Assembly (NCBI GenBank): GCA_938073905.1
Contig: CALJEN010000002.1
Location: 113,615-177,614 of the forward strand
Reading direction: 5' to 3'
DNA: 64,000 bases
DNA from: an uncultured Sulfolobales archaeon
GTDB taxonomy: Archaea; Thermoproteota; Thermoprotei_A; Sulfolobales; NBVN01
Below the pieces are notes generated by a model. It was not told where the DNA came from and ran no database searches. It saw nothing but the letters and a program-made list of their open reading frames with translations. The position numbers and the translations under genes were made by a program. Below, piece by piece: positions 20,101-28,916 of the stretch (its first letter is position 1; the number at the start of each line of letters is the position of its first letter).

Positions 20101-20136
20101 GGACGACTTTTTACCTCGAGCGGTGCACACCGACCG

Positions 20137-20709
20137 GTGCAGTCCGTGCTGTCCAGGAGCGAGGCTCTCGAGCTGCTGAGGAGGTACCTCAAGGACGAGA
20201 GGATGGTCAAGCACTGCCTGGCCGTCGGGACCATAATGAGGGCTCTCGGGGAGAGGCTCAGAGAGGACGCGGCCCTCTGGGAGCTCGTCGGACTGCTCCA
20301 CGACATCGACTACGACTACGTGGGCAGAGACATGAAGAGACACGGCCTGGGGGCCCTCGAGATACTCCGAGGGCTCTTCCCCCAGGAGGCCCTCGAGGCC
20401 ATAGCGGCCCACAACGAGCACAACGGGTTCAGGCCGACGGCGGAGGGGACGCTCAGGATACTCCACGCACTGAGGGCCTCCGACCACATGGCCGGCCTCG
20501 CGGTCGCGACCGCCCTCGTGATGCCCAGCAAGAGGCTGGCGGAGGTCAGGCCCGAGACTCTAGCGAGGAAGTTCAAGGCCAAGGACTTCGCCAGGGGGGT
20601 CGACAGGGAGAGGATAAGGGAGGTCGAGAGGCTGGGTCTGAGCCTGGAGGAGTTCTTCGCTATCGGGCTCGAGGCCCTCAGGGGGATAGCGGGCGAGCTC
20701 GGGCTCTAG
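20137..20709 (+). CDS. HDIG/HD-domain hydrolase
   Basis: DERMVKHCLAVGTIMRALGERLREDAALWELVGLLHDIDYDYVG...AAHNEHNG. Confidence 0.9.
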   Translation: MQSVLSRSEALELLRRYLKDERMVKHCLAVGTIMRALGERLREDAALWELVGLLHDIDYDYVGRDMKRHGLGALEILRGLFPQEALEAIAAHNEHNGFRPTAEGTLRILHALRASDHMAGLAVATALVMPSKRLAEVRPETLARKFKAKDFARGVDRERIREVERLGLSLEEFFAIGLEALRGIAGELGL

Positions 20710-21668
20710 CCGTTGTCGCGTAGTCGACACTTTATGACTACGCGTTCCACCTCGGCCCAGGAGGCCTCGGTGGCCTTCGGGGGCAACGGAGGCTCCCCAC
20801 ATCCTGGGGCTCTCCTCAGCAGGTTCAGGCAGGCGATCACATCCCTATCGCTCTCGTAACCGCACCTCCCGCACCTCGAGACCCTGCGCCCATTCGGTGC
20901 TAGCCTCCCACCGCATACCGGGCACAGGGTGGAGCTATGCTTCGGGTCCACGTAGACGACGGGCAGCCCGACCAGCCGAGCCTTGTACTCTACGTAGAAC
21001 TGGAGCCTCCTGAACGGTAGCGAGTGGAGCCTCCTGTTCATTCTCTTACTGCGTCTTATCCGCGCTCTGATGTGCTTCAGGTCCTCCAGGACTATCCCGA
21101 GTCCGTGCTGTTTGGCGAACTCCACGAGCCTCCTGGAGAGCTTGTGGAGCAGGTCTCTGACCCTGTTCCTCTCGCGCTCGGAGTACTTGGCCATCAGCCT
21201 CTCGGAGGTCTTAGGTTTGCGCTTGGAGAGCTCCTGTATCCTCCGCCTCTTCTCGAAGTACGCGCTCCTGATCTCCCTGAGGTTGGTCTCGAACCTCAGG
21301 ACGTGCGAGTCGGTGCTGACCGCCGTTACGTTCGTCTCGTTCACGTCCACAGCGATCCAACCCCTCGGCTCTACCTGGGCCGTTGCTTTCTTGAACGGGA
21401 TGTAGACCCCGGTTCCGTTTACGACGATCTCCCCGACCTCCAGCTTCCCGGCTCTCCACTCCTCGATGAGCCTCCTCTGGTAGTCCCCGTACTTCAGCCG
21501 AATGTAGAGGAACTCTCTAGGCTTGACAGATATCCTGACCGCGTCGCCCTGGTACCTCACCAGAAACGGGTCCAGCCTCATGAAGAGCTTCTCGGCGACC
21601 GGTCTATCGCCTTTGGCCAGACCTCTGCGCTTGAGCCTCCTGAAGCCCTTGACCATCGAGACGGCCAC
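20706..21668 (-). CDS. tnpB: TnpB RNA-guided nuclease-like protein (no adjacent dedicated tnpA)
   Basis: RuvC-like AVDVNETNVTAV (D), IVLEDLKHI (E), CPVCGGRLAPNGRRVSRCGRCGYESDRDVIACLNLL (Zn finger plus D). Confidence 0.95.
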   Translation of the reverse strand: MAVSMVKGFRRLKRRGLAKGDRPVAEKLFMRLDPFLVRYQGDAVRISVKPREFLYIRLKYGDYQRRLIEEWRAGKLEVGEIVVNGTGVYIPFKKATAQVEPRGWIAVDVNETNVTAVSTDSHVLRFETNLREIRSAYFEKRRRIQELSKRKPKTSERLMAKYSERERNRVRDLLHKLSRRLVEFAKQHGLGIVLEDLKHIRARIRRSKRMNRRLHSLPFRRLQFYVEYKARLVGLPVVYVDPKHSSTLCPVCGGRLAPNGRRVSRCGRCGYESDRDVIACLNLLRRAPGCGEPPLPPKATEASWAEVERVVIKCRLRDNG

Positions 21669-23556
21669 TCGGCACGCTGAGTGGCAGAAGTGGGTTCGGA
21701 TGCAGTTCCTGGACAGTAAACCTTATATACCCCTTCCCAACACTATATAATAACGGAGGAGCGTGGAGAAGCTACTGAGGCTCAGCGAGGCCTGCAGGAG
21801 GCTGGGAATTCACCCGAACACTCTTAGGAAGTGGGAGAAGCAGGGGAAGATACGTGTCGTCAGGACTCCCGGCGGCAGGAGGAGGATACCGGAGAGCGAG
21901 GTAGAGCGGCTTTTGGGCATGGCAGGAGCGGGCGTGGGGAGGAGGGCCGTAGTGTACGCCAGGGTCTCCTCTCACGACCAGAAGCAGAGGGGAGACCTGG
22001 AGAGGCAGAAGCAGGCCCTGCTAGAGTACGCTAGAACGAGAGGATACGAGGTCGTAGCAGTCCTGGAGGACGTGGCGAGCGGGCTAAACGAGGATAGAAA
22101 ATCGTTGAGCAGGCTCTTCGACATGGTCGACAGAAGAGAGGTCGACGTGGTCGTCGTCGGGTTCAGGGACAGGCTCACCAGGTTCGGGTTCAAGTACTTG
22201 GAGCGGTACTTCGCTTCGCACGGAGTCAGGATCGAGGTGGTCGAGGGCGAGGAGCCTAAGGAGGCCTACCAAGAGCTCGTTGAAGACCTGATCGCCCTAG
22301 TCACGAGCTTCGCCGGGAAGCTCTACGGAACGGGGAGCCGCAAGTACAAGAGGGTGGTCGAGGGTGTCAAACAGCTTGTTGCTGACTGAGACGTGCAGGT
22401 TCAGGCTCGAGCCCAGCGAGGAGCAGAGGCGCGTGCTGGAGGAGCTCTTCGAAGCCTACGCGGGAATGGTTAGAGAGTGCCTGGAGAAGGCGATAGAGCT
22501 GAACGCGACTTCCAGGAAGAAACTACACGAAGCGGTCTACAGGGAGCTGAGGGCCAGGTTCCCGAACTACCCCTCCCACTACATCTACACGGCTATAACG
22601 ATGGCCCTGGCTATATTCAAATCATACAGGAGAATGTCGAGGAAGAAGAGGGACGTTAGTAAACCTAGCGCTAAAAACCTGAACACCGTCCTCCTGGACG
22701 ATACGCACCTCTTCTGGTTCAGGTGGGGGGAGGTGAGGCTGGCTACCCACAGGGGACACGTAGCGATACCCTTTAAAGTCCACGAGCACGCCAGGAAGTT
22801 CGTCGACTTCCAAGTGAAGGGGTCGAGGCTCGTGAGGAGGGGGGACGCGTTCTTCCTGCACGTGACTTTCAGAAAGACCGTCGAGGAGAGGGAGGCCGAG
22901 GGCGTCCTGGGCATAGACGTCAACGAGAGGAGCATAGACCTCGCCATAGTCAAGCCCGGCTACGTGAAATTCGTTAGGGTAGACGTAAGCGAGGTCAAGT
23001 ACATCAGGGACAGGTACTTTAGGAAGAGGAGGAGCATCCAGAAGAAGACGTCGGGGAAAACGAGGGCCGGACTGCTGGCGAAGTACTCTGAGAGGGAGAG
23101 GAGGAGGGTCGACGCGTTGCTCCACAGGGCGTCGAAGATCGTGGCGGACATCGTGGCTAGGGAGAGGGTCAGGCCCGTCATGGAGGACCTCAGAGGCATC
23201 AGGGAGAGGATCGACTACGGGAGGGTGCTCAACAGGAGGCTCCACAGCATGCCGTTCAGGAGGATCCAGTTCTACATCGCCTACAAGTCTGTGGAGAGGG
23301 GCTACAGACCGGTGTACGTCGACCCGGAGAACAGCTCTAGGGCGTGCCCGATATGTGGCGCGGTTAACAAGCCGAATGGGCACGCCTACAAATGCGGAAA
23401 GTGCGGGCTCCAGGCGGACAGGCACCAGGTCGCCGCCTGGAACCTGGCTACGAGACACCCGATGTGGGGTGCTTTACCGTTGCCCCCGAAGGCCACCGAG
23501 GCCTCCTGGGCCGAGGTGGAACGCGTAGTCATAAAGTGTCGACTACGCGACAACGG
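20710..23556. mobile_element. Composite IS607/IS605-like unit: tnpB(-) / tnpA-tnpB(+) with 80-bp perfect inverted ends
   Basis: 20710-20789 and 23477-23556 are exact reverse complements of each other over 80 nt. Confidence 0.85.
21763..22389 (+). CDS. tnpA: IS607-family serine recombinase TnpA (MerR-type HTH plus resolvase)
   Basis: RLSEACRRLGIHPNTLRKWEKQGKIRVVRTPGGRRRIPESEV then AVVYARVSSHDQKQRGDLERQKQAL. Confidence 0.95.
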   Translation: MEKLLRLSEACRRLGIHPNTLRKWEKQGKIRVVRTPGGRRRIPESEVERLLGMAGAGVGRRAVVYARVSSHDQKQRGDLERQKQALLEYARTRGYEVVAVLEDVASGLNEDRKSLSRLFDMVDRREVDVVVVGFRDRLTRFGFKYLERYFASHGVRIEVVEGEEPKEAYQELVEDLIALVTSFAGKLYGTGSRKYKRVVEGVKQLVAD

Positions 23557-23614
23557 TCTCTCACCCTCTTCCTGTAGGGATAGTCCCCGTAGTTCTCGAC
23601 TATCACCCCCGTGA
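22364..23614 (+). CDS. tnpB: TnpB (IS607-associated)
   Basis: GIDVNERSIDLAIV, VMEDLRGI, CPICGAVNKPNGHAYKCGKCGLQADRHQVAAWNLA. The frame continues ~58 nt past the right end (23556) into flanking DNA. Confidence 0.93.
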   Translation: MSNSLLLTETCRFRLEPSEEQRRVLEELFEAYAGMVRECLEKAIELNATSRKKLHEAVYRELRARFPNYPSHYIYTAITMALAIFKSYRRMSRKKRDVSKPSAKNLNTVLLDDTHLFWFRWGEVRLATHRGHVAIPFKVHEHARKFVDFQVKGSRLVRRGDAFFLHVTFRKTVEEREAEGVLGIDVNERSIDLAIVKPGYVKFVRVDVSEVKYIRDRYFRKRRSIQKKTSGKTRAGLLAKYSERERRRVDALLHRASKIVADIVARERVRPVMEDLRGIRERIDYGRVLNRRLHSMPFRRIQFYIAYKSVERGYRPVYVDPENSSRACPICGAVNKPNGHAYKCGKCGLQADRHQVAAWNLATRHPMWGALPLPPKATEASWAEVERVVIKCRLRDNGLSPSSCRDSPRSSRLSPP

Positions 23615-23756
23615 ACCCCTCCTCCATGGCCCTCGCCTCCCCCACCGCTCTCTCCACGACCTCTCCGAGCTCGAACTCTACCCTGGCCGCCACGTAGGGG
23701 AGCCTGGGCAGGTGGACCACCCCTATGAGCTCCCTCCCCGCTCGCACCCGCGGCAC
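23557..23756 (-). pseudogene. N-terminal fragment of a second BtpA-family gene, truncated by the mobile element
   Basis: RELIGVVHLPRLPYVAARVEFELGEVVERAVGEARAMEEGFTGVIVENYGDYPYRKRV then runs into the element end. Confidence 0.75.
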
Positions 23757-23844
23757 CCGAGAGGCGATCCCGGGGCGGTTAAATCTGGGACCGCGGGAGT
23801 CCCCGGTCGGCGCCCCGAGTGACGAGCCCGATCCGCGGGCACTC

Positions 23845-24735
23845 CTAGCGGCGAGGACTCCGTTCCCGGCTTCCCACTTCCGAGCGGGCGATCAGGACGA
23901 CGGACGCCACGATCAGGCCCCCGCCGACGGCCTTGAGGATCGTCAGGGGCTCCGCGAAGAGAGCTGTTGCCAGCACCGTCGCGGTCAGGGGCTCCACCGT
24001 CGATACTATGGTCGCCCTGGCCGCCCCGATGAGCCTGAGGCCCCTCATGTAGAGGACGTAGGCGGTTGCCGTCACCGCGAGGGCCAGGTAGAGCGCGACG
24101 ACCATCACCTCAAGGCCCAGGCGCTCCACCCACTCGAACCCTGAGAGCGCCTGGAGCGCGATGAGCGTCGGGAGGGCCCACACCGACGTGCCCAGGGCCA
24201 GCTCCCCCGGCTCCACCCCCCGAACAAGCGAGAGCCTGCTGAGCACAACGTACGCGGAGAAGAGGGCCGACGAGGTCAGGGCCAGGGCCACCCCGACCGG
24301 GTTGAACTCGAGGTCTCCCAGGCTGACGAGCACCGCACCGGAGACCGAGAGGAGCAGGGCGGCGCGAGCCTCGGTGCCCAGGACCTCCCCGAGGGCGTAC
24401 CTCGATGCGATAGCGACGAGCACCGGGTGGGTGTAGAGCAGCAGCGACGCCGTCGAGGCGCCCACGTACATGACCGAGTAGTAGTAGGCTACGTGGTAAG
24501 GCCCCAGCACGAGGAGCCCTATGAGAGCGGCGGCCCGGCTAGGCCTCCCGGGGGACATCCCGAGGAGGTACACCGCGTAGATCGGTGCGGTCAGTGCGAG
24601 TCTGAGGGTCAGTATCCCCTCGGGGCTCATGCCGAGAGCGAAGCTGATCTTGGCGGCTATGCCGGTCGTCCCCCATAGAGACGCCGCCAGAGCTAAGTAG
24701 ACCACCCCCTTCAGACCGGCCGCGTCGCGCTCCAA
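23845..24735 (-). CDS. DMT superfamily (EamA) transporter
   Basis: Ten hydrophobic segments; LAASLWGTTGIAAKISFALGMSPEGILTLRLALTAP...TVEPLTATVLATALFAEPLT. Confidence 0.9.
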   Translation of the reverse strand: MERDAAGLKGVVYLALAASLWGTTGIAAKISFALGMSPEGILTLRLALTAPIYAVYLLGMSPGRPSRAAALIGLLVLGPYHVAYYYSVMYVGASTASLLLYTHPVLVAIASRYALGEVLGTEARAALLLSVSGAVLVSLGDLEFNPVGVALALTSSALFSAYVVLSRLSLVRGVEPGELALGTSVWALPTLIALQALSGFEWVERLGLEVMVVALYLALAVTATAYVLYMRGLRLIGAARATIVSTVEPLTATVLATALFAEPLTILKAVGGGLIVASVVLIARSEVGSRERSPRR

Positions 24736-24785
24736 CGGGATGCCCGCTGTGAGTCACGAGGAGGAGCTAAAAGCCGGCGAGCCAT

Positions 24786-26027
24786 CTATGCGTAGAGCTC
24801 TGCCCCAACCCCGGCGATCTTGGCGAACACTCCCAGAGGCCCCAGGACGTCCGCGAACGAGACGACCATGTGGGCTCCCATCGGGTCTTCCAGGAGCCTC
24901 CTGGTGTAGCCCTCGGGCACCCGGAGCCTGACCTGGGTCCTGCACCTGGCAGCGTGCCTCGGGCTGCCCTCCAGGACCGTCCCCCGGGCGGCCCTGATGA
25001 GGTCGCGCTTTGGGTCGTACTTGGCCACCGTGACAGCTACGCCCTCCTCTACCCTGCCGGCTACCGCCGCGGGTCTCCCGCTCTCGAAGTGGGTGGTAAG
25101 GGCGAAGTCTCGGGTCAGCGACGTGGCTATCGTGCAGTGGGCGAGCTCGAGGTCTTCCCCGCTCACCGAGACCACGTTGGCGACCCAGGGAGGCGACCCC
25201 GAGAGCTCCTTGAGCACGAGCATCGTGACGGTGGACGGGACATCGGCCTCACAGCCGGCCACCACGCCCGCGTCCAGGAGCTTCGAGAGGGCTAGGCAGC
25301 CAGTCCTCCCCAGGCTCTCGACCAGGTCGAAGCACCTGAGCGAGACGGCCCGGGCAGACCTCTCGCGCACCAGCTTCCCGATGGAGGTGTGGAGCCTGAA
25401 GGTGTGGAGGAGCTCCTCGGGGTCGGCCCGCTGGGCGATGTCTTCGAGCTCGCCGACCCGGGTCGGGTCGCCGGAGACCCTCCGGTACTCATCGAGCAGC
25501 GCGCCGAGGCCTAGGTACTCCACCTCGAGACCTAGCCTGGCCCGGACCCTCTCCTCCGCTCCAGACGAGTACACGAGCCACGGAGACGGATCCCCCAGGA
25601 CCAGCAGTCTGCTGCCCGATATCGCCTCGAACGCCTTCGAGGCCCTCAGGACGTGCTCCGCGGCCTCCGAGGCCGCGTCGAGCCGCACGGCGTCGACCCG
25701 AGCGTGCTTCCTGAGCTCGGGGACCACCTCCAGGACGGCCGGCAGCGAGTTCTCGGAGTCGTGGTAAACGAGGAGGACGTACCTCAGGTTGCTCCTCCTC
25801 GCGGTCTCGAGGACTAGGTGCTCCGTACCGCCCGTGGCCACGAAGATCACCGCGGCGACCCCCTCCAGCTTCAGGGGCTCCGTGGATACCCCGGAGAAGG
25901 GCATTCCCCGGACTCTGGACAGGAACTCGCCGACGTACGTCGAGAGCCTGCGGGGGTCGTGGAGGGGCGAGGCCAGGGCGGCGGCGACAGCCATGTCGGT
26001 TCTCCCCGGGAGGTGCCGCCAAGCCAT
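24786..26027 (-). CDS. L-fucose/L-arabinose isomerase-like protein
   Basis: AVIFVATGGTEHLVLE...SLRCFDLVESLGRTGCLALSKLLDAGVVAGCEADVPSTVTMLVLKELSGSPPWVANVVSV. Confidence 0.75.
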   Translation of the reverse strand: MAWRHLPGRTDMAVAAALASPLHDPRRLSTYVGEFLSRVRGMPFSGVSTEPLKLEGVAAVIFVATGGTEHLVLETARRSNLRYVLLVYHDSENSLPAVLEVVPELRKHARVDAVRLDAASEAAEHVLRASKAFEAISGSRLLVLGDPSPWLVYSSGAEERVRARLGLEVEYLGLGALLDEYRRVSGDPTRVGELEDIAQRADPEELLHTFRLHTSIGKLVRERSARAVSLRCFDLVESLGRTGCLALSKLLDAGVVAGCEADVPSTVTMLVLKELSGSPPWVANVVSVSGEDLELAHCTIATSLTRDFALTTHFESGRPAAVAGRVEEGVAVTVAKYDPKRDLIRAARGTVLEGSPRHAARCRTQVRLRVPEGYTRRLLEDPMGAHMVVSFADVLGPLGVFAKIAGVGAELYA

Positions 26028-26038
26028 ATATCTTTAAC

Positions 26039-26192
26039 CGTCGCCGCGCAGCTGCCGAGCGGTAGCTACGCGCTCCGCCTCGGCTGCCCCCGGGGGCGAC
26101 GGTGGAGCGCCCCGCGTGCCTCGCGCTCGCCGGCGGTCCCTCTGCCCTCTGTCACTACGCATAGAGGTTAGCCGTTTAGGAGCTGCTGGCAA
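26039..26192 (-). repeat. MITE-like nonautonomous element derived from TnpB right end (copy 1)
   Basis: Reverse complement shares CAGCAGCTCCTAAAC, CCGCCGGCGAGCGCGAGGCACGCGGGGCGCTCCACCGTCGCCCCCGGGGGCAGCCGAGGCGGAGCGCGTAGCTACCGCTCGGCAGCTGCGCGGCG with the copy at 33.4 kb. Confidence 0.85.
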
Positions 26193-26451
26193 CCCTCCTG
26201 ACCGCTGGCACGGCCCTCTCAAGGCACTCGAGCCCCTCCGCTCCGAAGATGAAGTTCTCGTCCCCCAGGGCGAACTCGTAGTGGTAGCCACCGTCGGCAC
26301 AGGAGACGGAGACGAACAGGTAGAACCCCTCGCAGACCTCGAGGACCACTAGGTGGTAGCTGCCGTAGGGCTCCACCCTGGCCCTCCCGAAGCCTCCGGA
26401 CTCCAGCAGCTCGGAGATCCTCCTGGCCTCCCTCCCGTGGTCGCAGCTCAC
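26176..26451 (-). CDS. Small hypothetical protein
   Basis: VSCDHGREARRISELLESGGFGRARVEPYGSYHLVVLEVCEGFYLFVSVSCADGGYHYEFALGDENFIFG...; C-terminus overlaps MITE left end. Confidence 0.6.
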   Translation of the reverse strand: MSCDHGREARRISELLESGGFGRARVEPYGSYHLVVLEVCEGFYLFVSVSCADGGYHYEFALGDENFIFGAEGLECLERAVPAVRRVASSS

Positions 26452-26518
26452 ACCGCCCTCCGGCGGCTGCGGTCCGCGAGTACTTAAGCCTAGGCCCCGA
26501 GGATACCGCGGTGGAACG

Positions 26519-27448
26519 ATGTCGACCCCGGCGATAGCAGTCCACGCAGGCGCGGGGACCTGGAGGCGAGACCCCGAGGCCGTGGAGCGCGTCAGGAGGC
26601 TAGTCCGCGAGGCGCTGGAGGCTGGCATGGAGGTCTCGAGGACCGGGTCCTCGCTAGATATGGTCGTGGAGGCCGTCAGGGTCATGGAGGACTCGGGAGT
26701 GGTCAACGCGGGTCTCGGGAGCACGGTAGACCTCTCGGGCTCCGCGAGCATGGACGCGGGCGTCATGTACAGCAAGACCGGCAGGGCCGGTGCGGTGGCC
26801 TACGTCAGGTACCCCAGGAACCCCGTCCTGCTGGCCAGGCACGTCCTCGAGAGCACGGACCACGTCCTGCTCGTCGGGGACGCCGCCGACAGGCTGGCCG
26901 AGAGGCTCGGGCTACCGCGCCACCCGGGCCCCGCGGAGAGGGTCAGGAGGGCCTACGAGGAGGCCATGGAGAGGGTGAGGAGGGGAGAGACCCCCCAGAG
27001 GTTCTACCCGAGGTCGCTGGAGCTCTGGCTGAGGCTGTTCGGTCTCGGAGACACCGTGGGGGCGGTGGCCGTGGACTCCGAGGGAGAGCTGGCGGCGGCC
27101 ACGAGCACGGGCGGGGTCTTCCTGAAGATGCCGGGCAGGGTCGGCGACTCGCCGATCGTGGGGGCCGGGTTCTACGCTAGCAGGTGCGGGGCGGCGTCCG
27201 CGACCGGGATAGGGGAGTTCATAGCCCTCTTCGGACTGAGCAGGAGAGTGGTGGACGCCGTCTGCGCTAGCGGAGACCCGGCGGAGTCGGCCCGGCGCGT
27301 GGTCGGGGAGTTCACGAGGCTCTTCGGTGCGGACACTCTCGGGGTCATAGTCGTGGACAGGGAGGGGAGGGCCCACGGGGAGTACAACACCCAGGCCATG
27401 CCCTGGGGCTACAGCTCGGGCGGAGTAGTCAGAGTCCTCGGGATATAG
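26519..27448 (+). CDS. Isoaspartyl peptidase/L-asparaginase (Ntn hydrolase, plant-type)
   Basis: AIAVHAGAGTW...NAGLGSTVDLSGSASMDAGVM...LAAATSTGGVFLKMPGRVGDSPIVGAGFYA. Confidence 0.94.
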   Translation: MSTPAIAVHAGAGTWRRDPEAVERVRRLVREALEAGMEVSRTGSSLDMVVEAVRVMEDSGVVNAGLGSTVDLSGSASMDAGVMYSKTGRAGAVAYVRYPRNPVLLARHVLESTDHVLLVGDAADRLAERLGLPRHPGPAERVRRAYEEAMERVRRGETPQRFYPRSLELWLRLFGLGDTVGAVAVDSEGELAAATSTGGVFLKMPGRVGDSPIVGAGFYASRCGAASATGIGEFIALFGLSRRVVDAVCASGDPAESARRVVGEFTRLFGADTLGVIVVDREGRAHGEYNTQAMPWGYSSGGVVRVLGI

Positions 27449-27502
27449 GCGCCTGAACGTCCAGCCGCGGCTCGGGTCTTTTCTCTCTCGGGAGCCGAAA
27501 GC

Positions 27503-28426
27503 CTACAGCTCCTCGACTATCACGGGGACCTCGAGGGCTATCCTCCTGCCGCCCCTCACTATCTCCACGTCCACGTAGCCCCTGTCTACGCTGTCCTCGA
27601 TGGCCTCCCTGAGGTCTCTGACCCTCCTAACGTCCCTGGAGCCCGCTCTCACCACGATGTCCCCCTCCCTGATGCCCGCTCTGTGCGCCGGCGTGCCGGG
27701 GACGACCTTGACCACGTAGACCCCCTCGCTCACGGGCAGGCCGACGGCCCTGGCCATCTGCTTGCTTATGTTGGCCACGTAGACCCCTATCCACGCCCTG
27801 ATGGGCCTCCCGTACCTCTTGAGGATCTCGAGGAACCTCTTGACCGTGTTTATGGGTATCGCGAACCCTATCCCCTGGGCGTAGGGGATTATGGCGGTGG
27901 TCACCCCCACGGCCTCGCCGCTCGGGTTCACCAGGGGCCCGCCGCTGTTCCCGGGGTTTATCGCCGCGTCGGTCTGTATGAGGTCCTCCAGAACGATCTC
28001 GCCCCCCGCTATCGTCCTCCCCAGGGCGCTGACCACACCGAGTGTCACCGAGGGACCCGGGAGCCCCAGGGGCGAGCCTATGGCCAGGACTACGTCTCCC
28101 ACCCTGACCGAGTCCGAGTCTCCCAGCCTCAGGGGCCTCACCCCCCTGGAGACCTCCACCAGAGCCAAGTCCTTGGTCGGGTCGGCGGCCAGGACCTCCG
28201 TCTCCTCCCGCGACCCGTCGGGGTATATGACGACTATCCTCGCGGCGCTCCTGACCACGTGAGCATTCGTTATCGCGTAGCCGGGGGAGAAGACGAAGCC
28301 CGAGCCGTAGCCGGTTATGGGCCTCTCGCCGAACAGCATGTCCAGGTGGGGTATCTCGGTCGCGATGGTTAGCACGGAGTCCTTGACCTCCTCCACCAGC
28401 CTCGCTATGGAGTCGCTCAGCTCCAC
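27503..28426 (-). CDS. Trypsin-like serine protease with PDZ domain (HtrA/DegP-like)
   Basis: GYAITNAHVV, TKDLALVEV, GNSGGPLVNPSGEAVGV catalytic motifs plus PDZ GTPAHRAGIREGDIVVRAG. Confidence 0.94.
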   Translation of the reverse strand: MELSDSIARLVEEVKDSVLTIATEIPHLDMLFGERPITGYGSGFVFSPGYAITNAHVVRSAARIVVIYPDGSREETEVLAADPTKDLALVEVSRGVRPLRLGDSDSVRVGDVVLAIGSPLGLPGPSVTLGVVSALGRTIAGGEIVLEDLIQTDAAINPGNSGGPLVNPSGEAVGVTTAIIPYAQGIGFAIPINTVKRFLEILKRYGRPIRAWIGVYVANISKQMARAVGLPVSEGVYVVKVVPGTPAHRAGIREGDIVVRAGSRDVRRVRDLREAIEDSVDRGYVDVEIVRGGRRIALEVPVIVEEL

Positions 28427-28534
28427 CAGGCTGACCAGGGCGCCCTCACCACAGCTAGCTGCGCCGCGAGGGTTAAATCCTCTAAGCTCAACCCTAGTAT
28501 AAGCAAATACGAACTAGCCCTTACTCCTCCCCAT

Positions 28535-28544
28535 AAAGTTTAAA
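28535..28544 (+). promoter_or_regulatory. TATA-box-like element upstream of 28579 ORF
   Basis: aaagtttaaatatccc about 35 nt upstream of the ATG. Confidence 0.5.
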
Positions 28545-28578
28545 TATCCCCGCCAGATACAAGGATCGGTACGAAAAA

Positions 28579-28827
28579 ATGCGCGCTAGTATAAGCGTGT
28601 TCCAACCCCGGGAGGTGGCTCGCGCGGTTTCGGCTCTCCAGTCCGCGTGCGAGAGGCTCTGGGCTCGTTCGATCGGAGCCCTTGAGAGCCTGGCTCTCCG
28701 CCTCAGCGGGCTAGCGAGCTACGGGAAGCAGGTGGGCAAGAGCGAGGTGGAGCTCGTCTTCTGGATCCACAAGGCGCTCCTGGTAGGCTTCATCCTCGCT
28801 CTCGCGTCGATGGCTCTCAAGGGGTAA
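28579..28827 (+). CDS. Small hypothetical protein with C-terminal TM
   Basis: 82-aa ORF with strong TATA box; FWIHKALLVGFILALASMALKG. Confidence 0.6.
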   Translation: MRASISVFQPREVARAVSALQSACERLWARSIGALESLALRLSGLASYGKQVGKSEVELVFWIHKALLVGFILALASMALKG

Positions 28828-28836
28828 AACGGCCAA

Positions 28837-28916
28837 CACGCGGGGCGCTCCACCGTCGCCCCCGGGGGCAGCCGAGGCGGAGCGCGTAGCTACCGCTCGG
28901 CAGCTGCGCGGCGACG
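28837..28916 (+). repeat. MITE-like element derived from TnpB right end (copy 2, left-truncated)
   Basis: cacgcggggcgctccaccgtcgcccccgggggcagccgaggcggagcgcgtagctaccgctcggcagctgcgcggcga matches copies at 26.1 and 33.5 kb. Confidence 0.85.
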
